A stretch of 64,000 nucleotides of DNA from Flavobacteriia bacterium (GTDB taxonomy: Bacteria; Bacteroidota; Bacteroidia; Flavobacteriales; Flavobacteriaceae): contig RDXY01000006.1 of NCBI GenBank assembly GCA_004293045.1, positions 1-64,000 on the forward strand, given 5' to 3'. The position numbers and the translations under genes were made by a program. Below the pieces are notes generated by a model. That model did not search any database. It was not told where the DNA came from and was given only the letters and a program-made list of their open reading frames with translations. Below are positions 32,051 to 42,242 of the stretch, piece by piece. Within the stretch, counting starts at the first letter, position 1. Every line of letters begins with the position of its first letter.

Positions 32051-32485
32051 ATGAAAAGATTTTTAATACTTTTTACTGTGACGCTACTTCATTTTGCGTG
32101 TAGCGAAACTAAAAGTGTCGTTATAGAAAACGTACCTACAATTTATTATGAGGCAAGTAGTAGAGGTTATTTTTTATCTTTAAAAGTAGAAAATAAAATG
32201 ATTTATATCTATAAAGACAGAAATAGTAAAGAATATTCAGATAAATTAGTGCTTTCAGAGCAAGATTGGTCAGAAATTTCAACTTTAGCAAAAGGTGTCG
32301 ATTTAGAAAAAGTAAAAGACTTAAAGTGGCCAACAGAAAAAAGATATTATGACGGTGCAGCATTTGCCAATATTATTTTCGAATCAAAAGGCGTTAACTA
32401 TCCAGCTAATGGTTTCGACCACGGTTTTCCGCCATTAGAAATAGAAAAATTAGTTACTATAATTACGAAACTAGCCGAAAAATAA
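32051..32485 (+). CDS. Putative lipoprotein of unknown function
   Basis: Lipobox-like MKRFLILFTVTLLHFACSE; 144 aa. Confidence 0.65.
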   Translation: MKRFLILFTVTLLHFACSETKSVVIENVPTIYYEASSRGYFLSLKVENKMIYIYKDRNSKEYSDKLVLSEQDWSEISTLAKGVDLEKVKDLKWPTEKRYYDGAAFANIIFESKGVNYPANGFDHGFPPLEIEKLVTIITKLAEK

Positions 32486-32487
32486 TA

Positions 32488-32919
32488 ATGAATATTAAAG
32501 AAATACAAAACGAAATTGTTTCCGAATTCTCTATGTTCGATGATTGGATGGAACGATACGAATACATTATCGAATTAGGAAAAGGCTTACCAATTATTGA
32601 AGAGCAATTCAAAACAGAAGACAATATCATTAAGGGTTGTCAGTCTAAAGTTTGGGTTCATGCAGAAGAAAAAGATGGGAAAGTCGTTTTTTCAGCGGAT
32701 AGCGATGCCATTTTAACTAAAGGCATAATTGCTATTCTAATTAGAGCTTTTTCGAACCAAACCCCTGCTGCAATTTTAGAAGCAAATACCGATTTTGTTG
32801 ATGAAATTGGATTAAAAGAGCATCTTTCAGCCACTCGAGCCAACGGCTTGGTTTCGATGATAAAAAAAATAAAAATGTATGCTTTAGCATTTAATTCATT
32901 AAATTCATTAAATAAATGA
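32488..32919 (+). CDS. sufE: SufE Fe-S cluster assembly protein
   Basis: MFDDWMERYEYIIELGKGLPIIEEQFKTEDNIIKGCQSKVWV. Confidence 0.95.
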   Translation: MNIKEIQNEIVSEFSMFDDWMERYEYIIELGKGLPIIEEQFKTEDNIIKGCQSKVWVHAEEKDGKVVFSADSDAILTKGIIAILIRAFSNQTPAAILEANTDFVDEIGLKEHLSATRANGLVSMIKKIKMYALAFNSLNSLNK

Positions 32920-33629
32920 AGTTAATAACGACTTTTATTTTATTGTTTTGTTTTTCAAATGTTTTTTCTCAAAGCATTTTTGAAAAAATGCCTGAAAACG
33001 CAAAGGAAATTCATTTTGAGTATACATCAAAGTCAAATTTTTATTATAATGAAGTTGGAATATATGCAGATCCTTTATTGTTTGAATTAGAGCTACAAAA
33101 TGTAAAATACATAAAATTAAATCATCCAAACGAAAATTATATCTGCGGTTTTGTCTCTTTTTTAAATATGGATTCAGAAACTAAAGATAAAGTGGCTTCA
33201 ATTTTTTTTCATAGTAATATAATTTTTAAAGCGGTTTATAATTTTAAGAAAAACAGAACCACAATTGTTGCCGTAAGAAATGAAGAAGATAGAAAATTTT
33301 TTACTAATATATTTGGAAAAGATTATTCACGGTTTAAATTTAAAATTGACTTGAATTATAAGAAAAATATAAAAACCACCTTTTACCCAAATATTTATTA
33401 CACTGATAAATTTGAAGAAATAAAAAAAAGTATAAAATGGAGTGATAGTATAAATGGCACATTTAATGATAAGAGGAAAAATACACTATTAACGAATTTT
33501 GTAAAATCAGATGAGAATCTTCCTAAACAAATTACATTAGGAATACTATTTGAAAATAATAATTTTGGAATTACAAAAGTAAATAATCTTTATTCAACAA
33601 TAGAACTTAAATATGTATCATACAGGTAA
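32916..33629 (+). CDS. Hypothetical secreted protein
   Basis: Signal peptide MKLITTFILLFCFSNVFSQ; start overlaps the sufE stop (ATGA). Confidence 0.65.
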   Translation: MKLITTFILLFCFSNVFSQSIFEKMPENAKEIHFEYTSKSNFYYNEVGIYADPLLFELELQNVKYIKLNHPNENYICGFVSFLNMDSETKDKVASIFFHSNIIFKAVYNFKKNRTTIVAVRNEEDRKFFTNIFGKDYSRFKFKIDLNYKKNIKTTFYPNIYYTDKFEEIKKSIKWSDSINGTFNDKRKNTLLTNFVKSDENLPKQITLGILFENNNFGITKVNNLYSTIELKYVSYR

Positions 33630-33644
33630 ATAAAAAACAAAAAA

Positions 33645-33968
33645 ATGGAAGAATTTAAAGACGAAATTAACTTAGGCGAAAGCGTAGTATCTGCATTAAA
33701 AGGAATTTACGATCCAGAAATTCCTGTAGACATTTATGAATTAGGTTTAATATATGACGTAATGATTAACGAAGACAATGAAGTTAAAATATTAATGACG
33801 TTAACCTCGCCAAATTGTCCAGTTGCTGAATCGCTACCAAAAGAAGTGGAAGAAAAAGTTGAAAAAATTGATACGATTAAATCTTGTGAAGTAGAAATTA
33901 CTTTTGATCCACCATGGAGTAAAGATTTAATGAGCGAAGAAGCTAAATTAGAATTAGGAATGCTTTAA
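33645..33968 (+). CDS. SufT-like/DUF59 (MIP18 family) iron-sulfur assembly protein
   Basis: ALKGIYDPEIPVDIYELGLIYDV...MTLTSPNCPVAESLP...ITFDPPWSKDLMSEEAKLELGML. Confidence 0.93.
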   Translation: MEEFKDEINLGESVVSALKGIYDPEIPVDIYELGLIYDVMINEDNEVKILMTLTSPNCPVAESLPKEVEEKVEKIDTIKSCEVEITFDPPWSKDLMSEEAKLELGML

Positions 33969-34013
33969 TATAGTTTCCAGTTTCTGAACACTAATTTCTG
34001 AACCCTACTAGTT

Positions 34014-34517
34014 ATGAGTGAAATAGTAAATAAAGTGGCCAACAGCACCTTAATGGTTTTCGATTTAGAAGATTATTATCCGGATAATCATGTGATAGCA
34101 GTTGATGTATCGCAATGGCTGTTTGGTGGTGTTATTTTGAAGGAATCCGAATTTAGAGCGCAATTAAAAGCAACGGATTGGTCAGTTTACGAAGCTAAAT
34201 ACGTAGCATTATATTGTTCAGAAGACGCCATATTGCCCGCTTGGGCGTACACGTTAGTTGCTGTTCATTTGGCGCCATTTGCGTTAAAAGTAATTCAAGG
34301 CACAAAAGAATTGGCAATAATCGATTGGTATCAAGATATTTTAAACAAATTAGACTACACAGATTATTTTGAAAAACCGATTATATTAAAAGGGTGTTCT
34401 AAAAAAGAAGTACCCAATGAAGTATACACTTTGGCAATTCAAAAATTAATGAAAGTAGCAAAAAGTATTATGTTTGGCGAAGCGTGTTCTGCAGTGCCTT
34501 TGTATAAAAAGAAATAA
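34014..34517 (+). CDS. DUF2480 family protein
   Basis: MVFDLEDYYPDNHVIAVDVSQWLFGGVILKESEFRAQLKATDWSVYEAKYVALYCSEDAILPAWAY: Bacteroidota DUF2480-type sequence. Confidence 0.8.
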   Translation: MSEIVNKVANSTLMVFDLEDYYPDNHVIAVDVSQWLFGGVILKESEFRAQLKATDWSVYEAKYVALYCSEDAILPAWAYTLVAVHLAPFALKVIQGTKELAIIDWYQDILNKLDYTDYFEKPIILKGCSKKEVPNEVYTLAIQKLMKVAKSIMFGEACSAVPLYKKK

Positions 34518-34519
34518 AT

Positions 34520-35746
34520 CTAATCTTCTTCCTCAATTACATCTTTGTAATCTGGATATAAAAATTTATTGTAAGGAAAACGACTGATATGTATGCTTCG
34601 CACCGCTTCATATACTTTTTCTCTAAAAGCTTCAAAGTTTTCTTTTTCGGTTGCCGAAATAAAAAGCGTGTTGTTTTCGCCTAAATTACTCATCCAAGTT
34701 TTTTCCCAATCTTGAAGTGAGAAATTTTTTGATGTTTTTTCAATAGTTTCATCGCTTTCATCAATTTTTACATATTTGTACGCGTCAATTTTATTAAAAA
34801 CCATAATTGTTGGTTTATCGGCACTTTTGATGTCTAATAAAATTTTATTTACAGCTGCAATATGATCTTCAAATTCAGGATGAGAAATATCTACCACATG
34901 TAAAAGCAAATCAGCTTCTCTTACTTCATCTAACGTACTTTTAAAAGAATCTACCAATTGAGTAGGTAGTTTTCTAATAAACCCAACGGTATCAGAAAGC
35001 AAGAAAGGTAAATTTTTAATAACCGTTTTTCTAACAGTAGTATCAAGGGTGGCAAAAAGTTTATTTTCTACAAATACTTCGCTTTTCCCAACAGCGTTCA
35101 TTAAAGTAGATTTCCCAACATTGGTATAGCCCACTAAAGCCACGCGTACCATAGCACCACGATTCCCTCTTTGGGTAGACATTTGTTTGTCTATGATTTT
35201 TATTTTTTCTTTTAGCAAGGAAATTCTATCCCTTACAATTCGTCTATCGGTTTCAATTTCTGTTTCCCCAGGACCACGCATACCAATTCCACCACGTTGA
35301 CGTTCTAAGTGCGTCCACATTCCTGTTAATCTAGGTAATAAATATTGGCATTGTGCTAATTCAACTTGCGTTCTCGCATAAGAGGTTTCGGCACGTTGAG
35401 CAAAAATATCTAAAATTAAATTGGTACGATCTAACACTTTACAATCTAACTCTCTAGTGATGTTTTTTTGCTGTGAGGGCGTTAATTCATCATCAAAAAT
35501 TACTGAATTGATATCATATTCTTTGATGTACGTTTTAATTTCTTCAAGTTTTCCAGTCCCTACAAACGTTTTTGGATGGGGTTTATCTGTTTTTTGCCAA
35601 AATCGTTTTACTACTTCACCGCCAGCTGTAAAGGTTAAAAATTCTAACTCGTCTAAGTATTCATTTAATTTTTCTTCACTTTGATTTTGAGTGATAAGCC
35701 CAACAATAGCGGTCCTTTCAAAGATATGTTTTTCAACTTCTAGCAT
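34520..35746 (-). CDS. hflX: GTPase HflX
   Basis: GRGPGETEIETDRR-like MRGPGETEIETDRRIVRDRI, VALVGYTNVGKSTLMNAV, LSDTVGFIRKLPTQLVDSFKSTLDEV. Confidence 0.96.
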   Translation of the reverse strand: MLEVEKHIFERTAIVGLITQNQSEEKLNEYLDELEFLTFTAGGEVVKRFWQKTDKPHPKTFVGTGKLEEIKTYIKEYDINSVIFDDELTPSQQKNITRELDCKVLDRTNLILDIFAQRAETSYARTQVELAQCQYLLPRLTGMWTHLERQRGGIGMRGPGETEIETDRRIVRDRISLLKEKIKIIDKQMSTQRGNRGAMVRVALVGYTNVGKSTLMNAVGKSEVFVENKLFATLDTTVRKTVIKNLPFLLSDTVGFIRKLPTQLVDSFKSTLDEVREADLLLHVVDISHPEFEDHIAAVNKILLDIKSADKPTIMVFNKIDAYKYVKIDESDETIEKTSKNFSLQDWEKTWMSNLGENNTLFISATEKENFEAFREKVYEAVRSIHISRFPYNKFLYPDYKDVIEEED

Positions 35747-35793
35747 ATTTACAAAAATAGGTATTAATATTCATATTGTTACCAATAGAAATA

Positions 35794-37395
35794 TTAATTT
35801 TCGTTTTTATGATAATCTGAAGTATAATATAATTTCACACTTGGGTATTTTTGATGGGTCATCTGTATTGAAAATTCACTATCAGCCAAAAATACCAATT
35901 GTCCGTGTTTATCATGTCCTAAAAACTTCTGTTTCACACGTTTAAATTCTTTATATTCTTCATTTTTTGGGTCGTCTGGAAGTACCCAACACGCTTTGTA
36001 TGCAGGAAAGTTTTCGTAAGTACATTTCGCTCCGTATTCGTGTTCTAAACGGTATTGAATCACCTCATATTGTAACGCTCCAACAGTTCCAATTACTTTT
36101 CTACCATTCATTTCAATCGTAAATAATTGCGCTACTCCTTCATCCATTAATTGATCGACACCTTTTTCTAGTTGCTTCGCTTTTAACGGATCGGCATTGT
36201 TAATGTATCTAAAATGTTCTGGAGAAAAACTCGGAATTCCTTTAAAATTCATTGTTTCACCTTCTGTAAGGGTATCGCCAATTTTAAAATTTCCAGTATC
36301 GTGTAAACCTACAATATCGCCTGGATAGGAGATGTCTACAATTTCTTTTTTCTCGGCAAAAAATGCATTTGGACTACTAAATTTCATGTTTTTTCCTTGT
36401 CGAACATGAAGGTAAGGTTTGTTTCTTTCGAAAGTTCCCGACACAATTTTTATAAATGCCAATCTATCGCGATGTTTAGGATCCATATTGGCATGAATTT
36501 TAAATACAAAACCGCTTAATTTTTTTTCATCCGGTTGCACTAATCTGGTGTCAGACTCTTTTGGGCGTGGTGTAGGAGCAATGGTAATAAAACAATCTAG
36601 TAATTCACGAACTCCGAAATTATTTAATGCTGAGCCAAAAAACACAGGTTGTAATTTTCCTGATAAATACTCTTCTCTTTTAAAAGCAGGATATACTTCT
36701 GTAATAAGTTCTAATTCTTCTCGTAACTTATTGGCTGGTTTTTCACCGATAATTTTTTCTAATTCAGGGCTTTGGATGTCTGAAAAAGCAATGGTTTCTT
36801 CAATATTTTTTCGACTATCACCTTCGAATAAATTAATATTTTTCTCCCAAATATTATAAATCCCTTGAAAATCATACCCCATACCAATTGGAAAACTCAA
36901 TGGCGTTACATGCAAACCTAGTTTTTGTTCCACCTCGTCCATTAAATCAAATGCATCTTTACCTTCACGATCCAGTTTGTTGATGAAAACAATCATAGGA
37001 ATGCTTCTCATTCTACATACTTCTACTAATTTTTCTGTTTGCTCTTCAACGCCTTTCGCAACGTCAACAACAACAATAACGCTATCTACAGCAGTTAGTG
37101 TTCTAAATGTGTCTTCCGCAAAATCCTTGTGACCAGGAGTATCAAGTATATTTATTTTTTTTTCTTTATAATTGAACGCTAAAACGGAAGTAGAAACTGA
37201 AATTCCACGCTGACGTTCAATTTCCATAAAATCGGAAGTAGCGCCTTTTTTAATTTTATTGCTTTTTACGGCCCCCGCTTCTTGAATGGCACCCCCAAAA
37301 AGAAGTAACTTTTCTGTTAAGGTAGTTTTACCAGCATCTGGATGCGAGATGATTCCAAAAGTTCTTCTTCGGGCAATTTCTTTTTCGAAACTCAT
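35794..37395 (-). CDS. prfC: Peptide chain release factor 3
   Basis: RRRTFGIISHPDAGKTTLTEKLLLFGGAIQEAGAVK, DFMEIERQRGISVSTS, LDTPGHKDFAEDTFRTL. Confidence 0.97.
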   Translation of the reverse strand: MSFEKEIARRRTFGIISHPDAGKTTLTEKLLLFGGAIQEAGAVKSNKIKKGATSDFMEIERQRGISVSTSVLAFNYKEKKINILDTPGHKDFAEDTFRTLTAVDSVIVVVDVAKGVEEQTEKLVEVCRMRSIPMIVFINKLDREGKDAFDLMDEVEQKLGLHVTPLSFPIGMGYDFQGIYNIWEKNINLFEGDSRKNIEETIAFSDIQSPELEKIIGEKPANKLREELELITEVYPAFKREEYLSGKLQPVFFGSALNNFGVRELLDCFITIAPTPRPKESDTRLVQPDEKKLSGFVFKIHANMDPKHRDRLAFIKIVSGTFERNKPYLHVRQGKNMKFSSPNAFFAEKKEIVDISYPGDIVGLHDTGNFKIGDTLTEGETMNFKGIPSFSPEHFRYINNADPLKAKQLEKGVDQLMDEGVAQLFTIEMNGRKVIGTVGALQYEVIQYRLEHEYGAKCTYENFPAYKACWVLPDDPKNEEYKEFKRVKQKFLGHDKHGQLVFLADSEFSIQMTHQKYPSVKLYYTSDYHKNEN

Positions 37396-37551
37396 GAGTA
37401 TTAATTTTATGCAAAAATACTATTTTTAATACGAAATTCTATATTGATATGGTTTTATTGATAAGATTTTAAAGCTTGAAAGGAAATTAAAAATCGTAAA
37501 ATTGCAACATTCACAATAAATTAATAATACATTTGAAAGTATATGCCAATA

Positions 37552-37581
37552 AAAAACGGCTAATTTGTATTAGCCGTTTTT
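37552..37581 (-). terminator. Rho-independent terminator downstream of 37603-38436
   Basis: AAAAACGGCTAA-TTTGTA-TTAGCCGTTTTT; near-symmetric, could work on both strands. Confidence 0.8.
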
Positions 37582-37602
37582 AATTAATTTAAACTAATTT
37601 AA

Positions 37603-38436
37603 TTAGTTAATTTTTACCGCATAAAAACGATTTCCTTTCCAAGTTGACCCACCTAAATCAGCGTAGATAGGTTCAAATCCATTAAAATTTTCGGTATTAG
37701 CTAAACCTCCTTCGTGAAAAAACAAATAATATGTTTTAGTATCTGAGGTGGCATTATTAATATAAAAACTCCCATTGTGCTCTGCTCCGATAGTTGCTCC
37801 CATTTGAGCTATTGGTTTTGTAAATAAACCACTTCCAGAAAACATAACATCGGATGTTATATTTGTAGGAGTTGTTGGATAACTATAATTTAGCGGACCT
37901 GTTGTTTCTGTATCTGTTAACCAGTATGACATTAATAATGAAACAGGCATACCCCAATTTATATCATACTGAACCATTAAACAGGTTAAATTTAATTTCA
38001 CTTCCCATCTTCCAGGAGGCAAAGTAATATTAGCGCCGCAGGTTTTCGATGAAGAACCACCTGGTGCAAACCATTCTGAGCCGCCAATAAATGGTGTCCC
38101 TAAATTTCCATTCACAAATGTTGTAGTCGTTGCTGATGATTGATCAGCAACTCTTTGCCATGTTGTTCCAGTGTAGTAATAAATCCCTGGAGTTACAGCG
38201 GTTGAGCCATTGCCTGCGGTTGCAGTATTGTAAACCATTAAACCTGTAGCAGGCGATGCAATTGTACTGGCATCAGTTGTACCGGTTAAGGTAACTCTAG
38301 GTTGAAGAAAACCTTTGTTTTCTGAATCTATTTGAAGTTTTGCTGAGGCGTCAACATTTGTAGTACCTATTCCTATTTGAGCAATAATAATTGAAGGGAT
38401 AAAGAATATGGCAAATAATAAAAATTTTGTTTTCAT
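37603..38436 (-). CDS. Secreted hypothetical protein with tail-fibre-like N-terminal module
   Basis: Signal peptide then IGIGTTNVDASAKLQIDSENKGFLQPRVTLTGTTDASTIASPATGLMVYNTAT...PGIYYYTGTTWQRVA, common in Flavobacteria. Confidence 0.75.
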   Translation of the reverse strand: MKTKFLLFAIFFIPSIIIAQIGIGTTNVDASAKLQIDSENKGFLQPRVTLTGTTDASTIASPATGLMVYNTATAGNGSTAVTPGIYYYTGTTWQRVADQSSATTTTFVNGNLGTPFIGGSEWFAPGGSSSKTCGANITLPPGRWEVKLNLTCLMVQYDINWGMPVSLLMSYWLTDTETTGPLNYSYPTTPTNITSDVMFSGSGLFTKPIAQMGATIGAEHNGSFYINNATSDTKTYYLFFHEGGLANTENFNGFEPIYADLGGSTWKGNRFYAVKIN

Positions 38437-38478
38437 TTGTTTTAAGAAGTTACTTTGGTTAAGTTTTAACTGTTTATT

Positions 38479-38673
38479 TTAACTTTTTTTTTTTGAAAAT
38501 AAATAAACAATTACAATTGCTAAAATAATAATAATTGGTATGTAGTTGTTAATAGGCACGTCTTCTACATCATCATCAAAATCCGGTTGTCCGAACAAAT
38601 TTATTGTATCGAACAAGAACATAAACAAAAAACATATTAGTTTATGTTTTCTAAGAATTAACTTTTTATCCAT
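38479..38673 (-). CDS. Small membrane protein with acidic linker, C-terminal TM and basic tail (PID-CTERM-like architecture)
   Basis: MDKKLILRKHKLICFLFMFLFDTINLFGQ signal region; DDDVEDVPINNYIPIIIILAIVIVYLFSKKKS. Confidence 0.6.
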   Translation of the reverse strand: MDKKLILRKHKLICFLFMFLFDTINLFGQPDFDDDVEDVPINNYIPIIIILAIVIVYLFSKKKS

Positions 38674-40598
38674 TTTTTTACAATATTTTTGGAGTCCTTA
38701 CTAATTTCTATTTGGTAAATCCCTGTTGCTAAATTTTCAGGGACTTTACAATTTATTACATTATTTTCTATTGCATTTAGTTCCACATCAAGTAACTGTC
38801 CTAATGAATTGTACACTTTTACAGTATAGTTTGAAGTATCTAATGGCAATTGTAAATTAAAATAATTACTAGATGATGGATTAGGAAATAAATTAATGGA
38901 ATCAACATTAAAATCATCAGTGTGTAAGGCTTCAGTATTATAGACAATTTCAAATCTATCATAGGCAGTAGAAGCGGAATTAGCAACATCAACAGAAAAA
39001 TTGTAATTTACAATTGGGTTTACTTCAGTATATGTTTGAGTGAATTTATCATGTATGTATGGTGTTATCCCGTTATAATTGTTCAGTTTAGCTACTAAAG
39101 TGTAGTTTGAGTAACGATATGAGGTAAAATTTAATGGGTAAATAGTATTGATTTGCGGGGATTGGGAACTTGCGATACTCAAATTTGTATTATCCACAAG
39201 TACAGAAATAGTTTTTTCTAGATTAGTTAATTTTTTTGCATCATTAGAATCAACTGAATTTGAATAGGTAGTTCCAAAATACAAAAGAGCACCATCTAAA
39301 GAAATTGGCTGTTGGTTAAAACTAGATCCTTCATACAAAGTAAGACGTAAAGAACCTAAATTTGCGCTAGATTGGGAATGATTAGTCCTATATACATTTT
39401 CGTTGGTTGCATCAGTATATTTATTATTTTCATTAAAGGTTATACTTGCTGCTCCATTTGAATTGGTTGTTACAAAACAAGCTTGCATAGGTTGTAAATA
39501 TTGATTTACATAGGAACCATCAACATTATTTTCATCGTTTAAAAAGGTATAGGTTACATAAGCTCCTCTTCCGTTTGCTCCTCCTACTTTTGGATCCCAA
39601 ACATAGTAAAAATTGCTATTTAAATTTGTACTGTTAGTTAATACGTCACGCATATCCACCGGAGATTGATACGGATTGCCTATAAAATTATAACCACCAT
39701 TTACTTGGCTTAAAGAAGAATTTGTATATGTTCCAATTTTTAAAGTTCCTGTAGTTCTTAAAGTTGTTACTGAAGGAGTTGCTGCATTATTATTTAAATC
39801 TACAGCACGACTTCCCCTAATCATTATTCTGTAAGGATCACCAGCTACAAATGTATTAACATTTGTATAGGAAATGGCCGACCAAGCCTGAGTGTTATTA
39901 TTATAAGTAAACATAGATGGTGCACCGGATTGTTGCGCATCAAAACCATTAGCGCCAGTTACTGAACCCGTAATATGAGTACCATATCCAGGGGACGTGT
40001 TTAAATTATTAGCATACGGAGTTGTTGTATTGTTTTGGTTCTCTTGCCAATTATATTTTATAGAAGTTGAAGTTGTTACTGGCGAACTTAAAAATCTAAA
40101 AGCACGCTTTGAAGGAATGTATCGTTCAACAACTATATTTTGGACCGTCCCACCAGTCGATTGCTTCACAATGGCTGTTTTGGTCGCGGTACTTCTCATA
40201 ATTAATTTTCCGTCACCGTCAATAGTGCCTTGAGTAGCTTGTAAGCCATCTGTAATAATTAAGTTTCCTGAAGTAACACTTGCCGTTCCTTCGGTCTTAT
40301 TAAGCTCTATTCTTTTAACAATAGTGGAAGAGCCAAAATCAAATGTTTGAGCAGGGCTATTCCCTGTAATATTTAGAGTACCATCAACTAAAGTTAAGGT
40401 TCCATTATTATCAATATTCCCAGCAACAAATAACTTACCAGTACCTAAAGTAATCGTACCATCATTTATAATATCACTTGCAGAATATTAATTTTCTGAA
40501 TTTGAAATATAAATTTGACTTCCTGCGCTAACTTTTAATTGGGCAAAGCAACAAGTACATGTTGCTATAATAAAAAATAAAAATAATTTTACTCTCAT
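38658..40598 (-). pseudogene. T9SS sorting domain protein gene interrupted by one in-frame TAA (40488-40490); downstream intact ORF is 38658-40199
   Basis: Upstream of the called ORF, the same frame reads MRVKLFLFFIIATCTCCFAQLKVSAGSQIYISNSEN*YSASDIINDGTITLGTGKLFVAGNIDNNGTLTLVDG...GKLIMRSTATK; C-terminus INLFPNPSSSNYFNLQLPLD...IYQIEISKDSKNIVKKWIKS. Confidence 0.8.
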
Positions 40599-40960
40599 AA
40601 CAATGCAAATTAGTTTGTGTAACTTTTTATACCAAATTTAATTAAAAAAACCATATAAACCTATATTTAATGGGATTTTTTTATCACTAAATTTAATAAA
40701 AAAATTTAGTTTTGAAATTAATAATTTTTTTGAGGTCAAATTTTTTAAAAACCTATCAAAATTCTATGAAAGTTTGTAGTATAACCCAAAAAGAGCATTC
40801 CAAAAATTGTGGTTTCCTGAAGGGATACGAAACGTATAAAAAACAGAGCATATCTAACCTATAACAGGGCTATTCTTAGAACTAACTACAACTTTTTGAT
40901 GTAACTATGAACTTGAAAATAAAAAAACTTACCAAGAAAAACCTGATAAGTCTCTTACAG

Positions 40961-41040
40961 TACCCGGAGTGGGAATCGAACCCACACTCCAAGGAACACG
41001 AGTTTGAGTCGTGCGCGTCTACCAATTCCGCCATCCGGGC
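40961..41040 (-). tRNA. tRNA-Leu (anticodon CAA)
   Basis: Reverse complement GCCCGGATGGCGGAATTGGTAGACGCGCACGACTCAAACTCGTG...GTGGGTTCGATTCCCACTCCGGGTA folds as a cloverleaf; anticodon loop CTCAAAC; CCA not encoded. Confidence 0.95.
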
Positions 41041-41144
41041 ATTGAAAAACATTAAATAAAGTAATATTTTATTTATTGCTTTTAAAGTGAGTGCAAATAT
41101 AACCAAAGTTTCTAATTTCATTGTAAAAATACTTAAAATTTTAC

Positions 41145-41174
41145 TTTCAGAGTTCAATTAAATTACTAACTTTG
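41145..41174 (+). promoter_or_regulatory. Bacteroidota-type promoter for prs
   Basis: TAACTTTG at 41167-41174, with TTTC at 41145-41148 (18-nt gap). Confidence 0.5.
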
Positions 41175-41226
41175 CACCCAAAATGCACAACACAACAACT
41201 AACTAACTACTAAACAACAAATTAAA

Positions 41227-42168
41227 ATGTCATACAAAGAGCCTGAAGCAAAAATATTTGCGTGTTCTCAAAGTGTGTATCTAGCAGAAGAAATCGCCAG
41301 TAAATATGGTGTGCCGCTAGGTAAAGTAACATTCTCAAAATATAGTGATGGTGAATTTCAACCCTCTTTTGAAGAATCTATTAGAGGTCTTCGTGTATTT
41401 TTAGTGTGTTCCACTTTTCCAAGTGCAGATAATTTAATGGAATTGTTATTAATGATTGACGCTGCTAAACGAGCATCTGCCAGACATATAACCGCTGTTA
41501 TTCCTTATTTTGGATGGGCACGACAAGACAGAAAAGACAAACCAAGAGTGCCGATAGGGGCAAAATTGGTGGCAAAATTATTAGAAACAGCAGGAGCTAC
41601 TCGAATTATGACCATGGATTTACATGCAGATCAAATTCAAGGTTTCTTTGAAAAACCAGTAGATCACCTGTTTGCTTCCACTATCTTTTTACCTTATGTA
41701 AGAAGTTTAGGGTTGCAAAATTTAACAATCGCATCACCGGATATGGGCGGTTCTAAAAGAGCATATGCTTATTCAAAATTTTTAGAATCTGATGTGGTTA
41801 TATGTTATAAACAAAGAAAAGTAGCCAATGTAATTGACACAATGGAATTGATTGGCGAAGTGAAAGGAAGACATGTTATTTTAGTAGATGACATGATTGA
41901 TACGGGTGGAACATTAGCAAAAGCTGCTGATGTAATGATTGAAAAAGGCGCTTTGAGTGTTAGGGCCATTTGTACACACCCTATTTTATCTGGTGAGGCG
42001 TACGAAAAAATTGAAAACTCAAAATTAGAAGAGTTAATCGTTACAGATTCTATTCCGTTAAAGAAAGAATCTAAGAAAATAAAAGTAGTGAGTTGTGCGC
42101 CGTTATTTGCAGAAGTAATGCGCATGGTTCAGAATAACACTTCCATAAGTGGGAAGTTTTTAATGTAA
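41227..42168 (+). CDS. prs: Ribose-phosphate pyrophosphokinase
   Basis: FSDGEFQPS-like KYSDGEFQPSFEESIRG, PYFGWARQDRKDKPRVPIGAKLVA, MDLHADQIQGFF, VILVDDMIDTGGTLAKAA. Confidence 0.96.
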   Translation: MSYKEPEAKIFACSQSVYLAEEIASKYGVPLGKVTFSKYSDGEFQPSFEESIRGLRVFLVCSTFPSADNLMELLLMIDAAKRASARHITAVIPYFGWARQDRKDKPRVPIGAKLVAKLLETAGATRIMTMDLHADQIQGFFEKPVDHLFASTIFLPYVRSLGLQNLTIASPDMGGSKRAYAYSKFLESDVVICYKQRKVANVIDTMELIGEVKGRHVILVDDMIDTGGTLAKAADVMIEKGALSVRAICTHPILSGEAYEKIENSKLEELIVTDSIPLKKESKKIKVVSCAPLFAEVMRMVQNNTSISGKFLM

Positions 42169-42242
42169 AGTTAGTGGGTTTGAAGATGTTCATTCCTTTA
42201 AACTACTAACCAATTTTTTTTATTAATTTTAATTTATTTCAA

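Noticed and set aside
37603-38436. Prophage tail-fibre gene
   Set aside because: The N-terminal module resembles tail-fibre-like repeats, but there is a signal peptide and no neighbouring phage genes; it is a common Flavobacteria exported protein type.
40882-41157. 91-aa minus-strand ORF
   Set aside because: Runs through tRNA-Leu(CAA); contains the translated tRNA sequence (MAELVDAHDSNSCSLECGFDSHSG), a known spurious-ORF pattern.
41805-42125. 106-aa minus-strand ORF
   Set aside because: Antisense to prs; no support.
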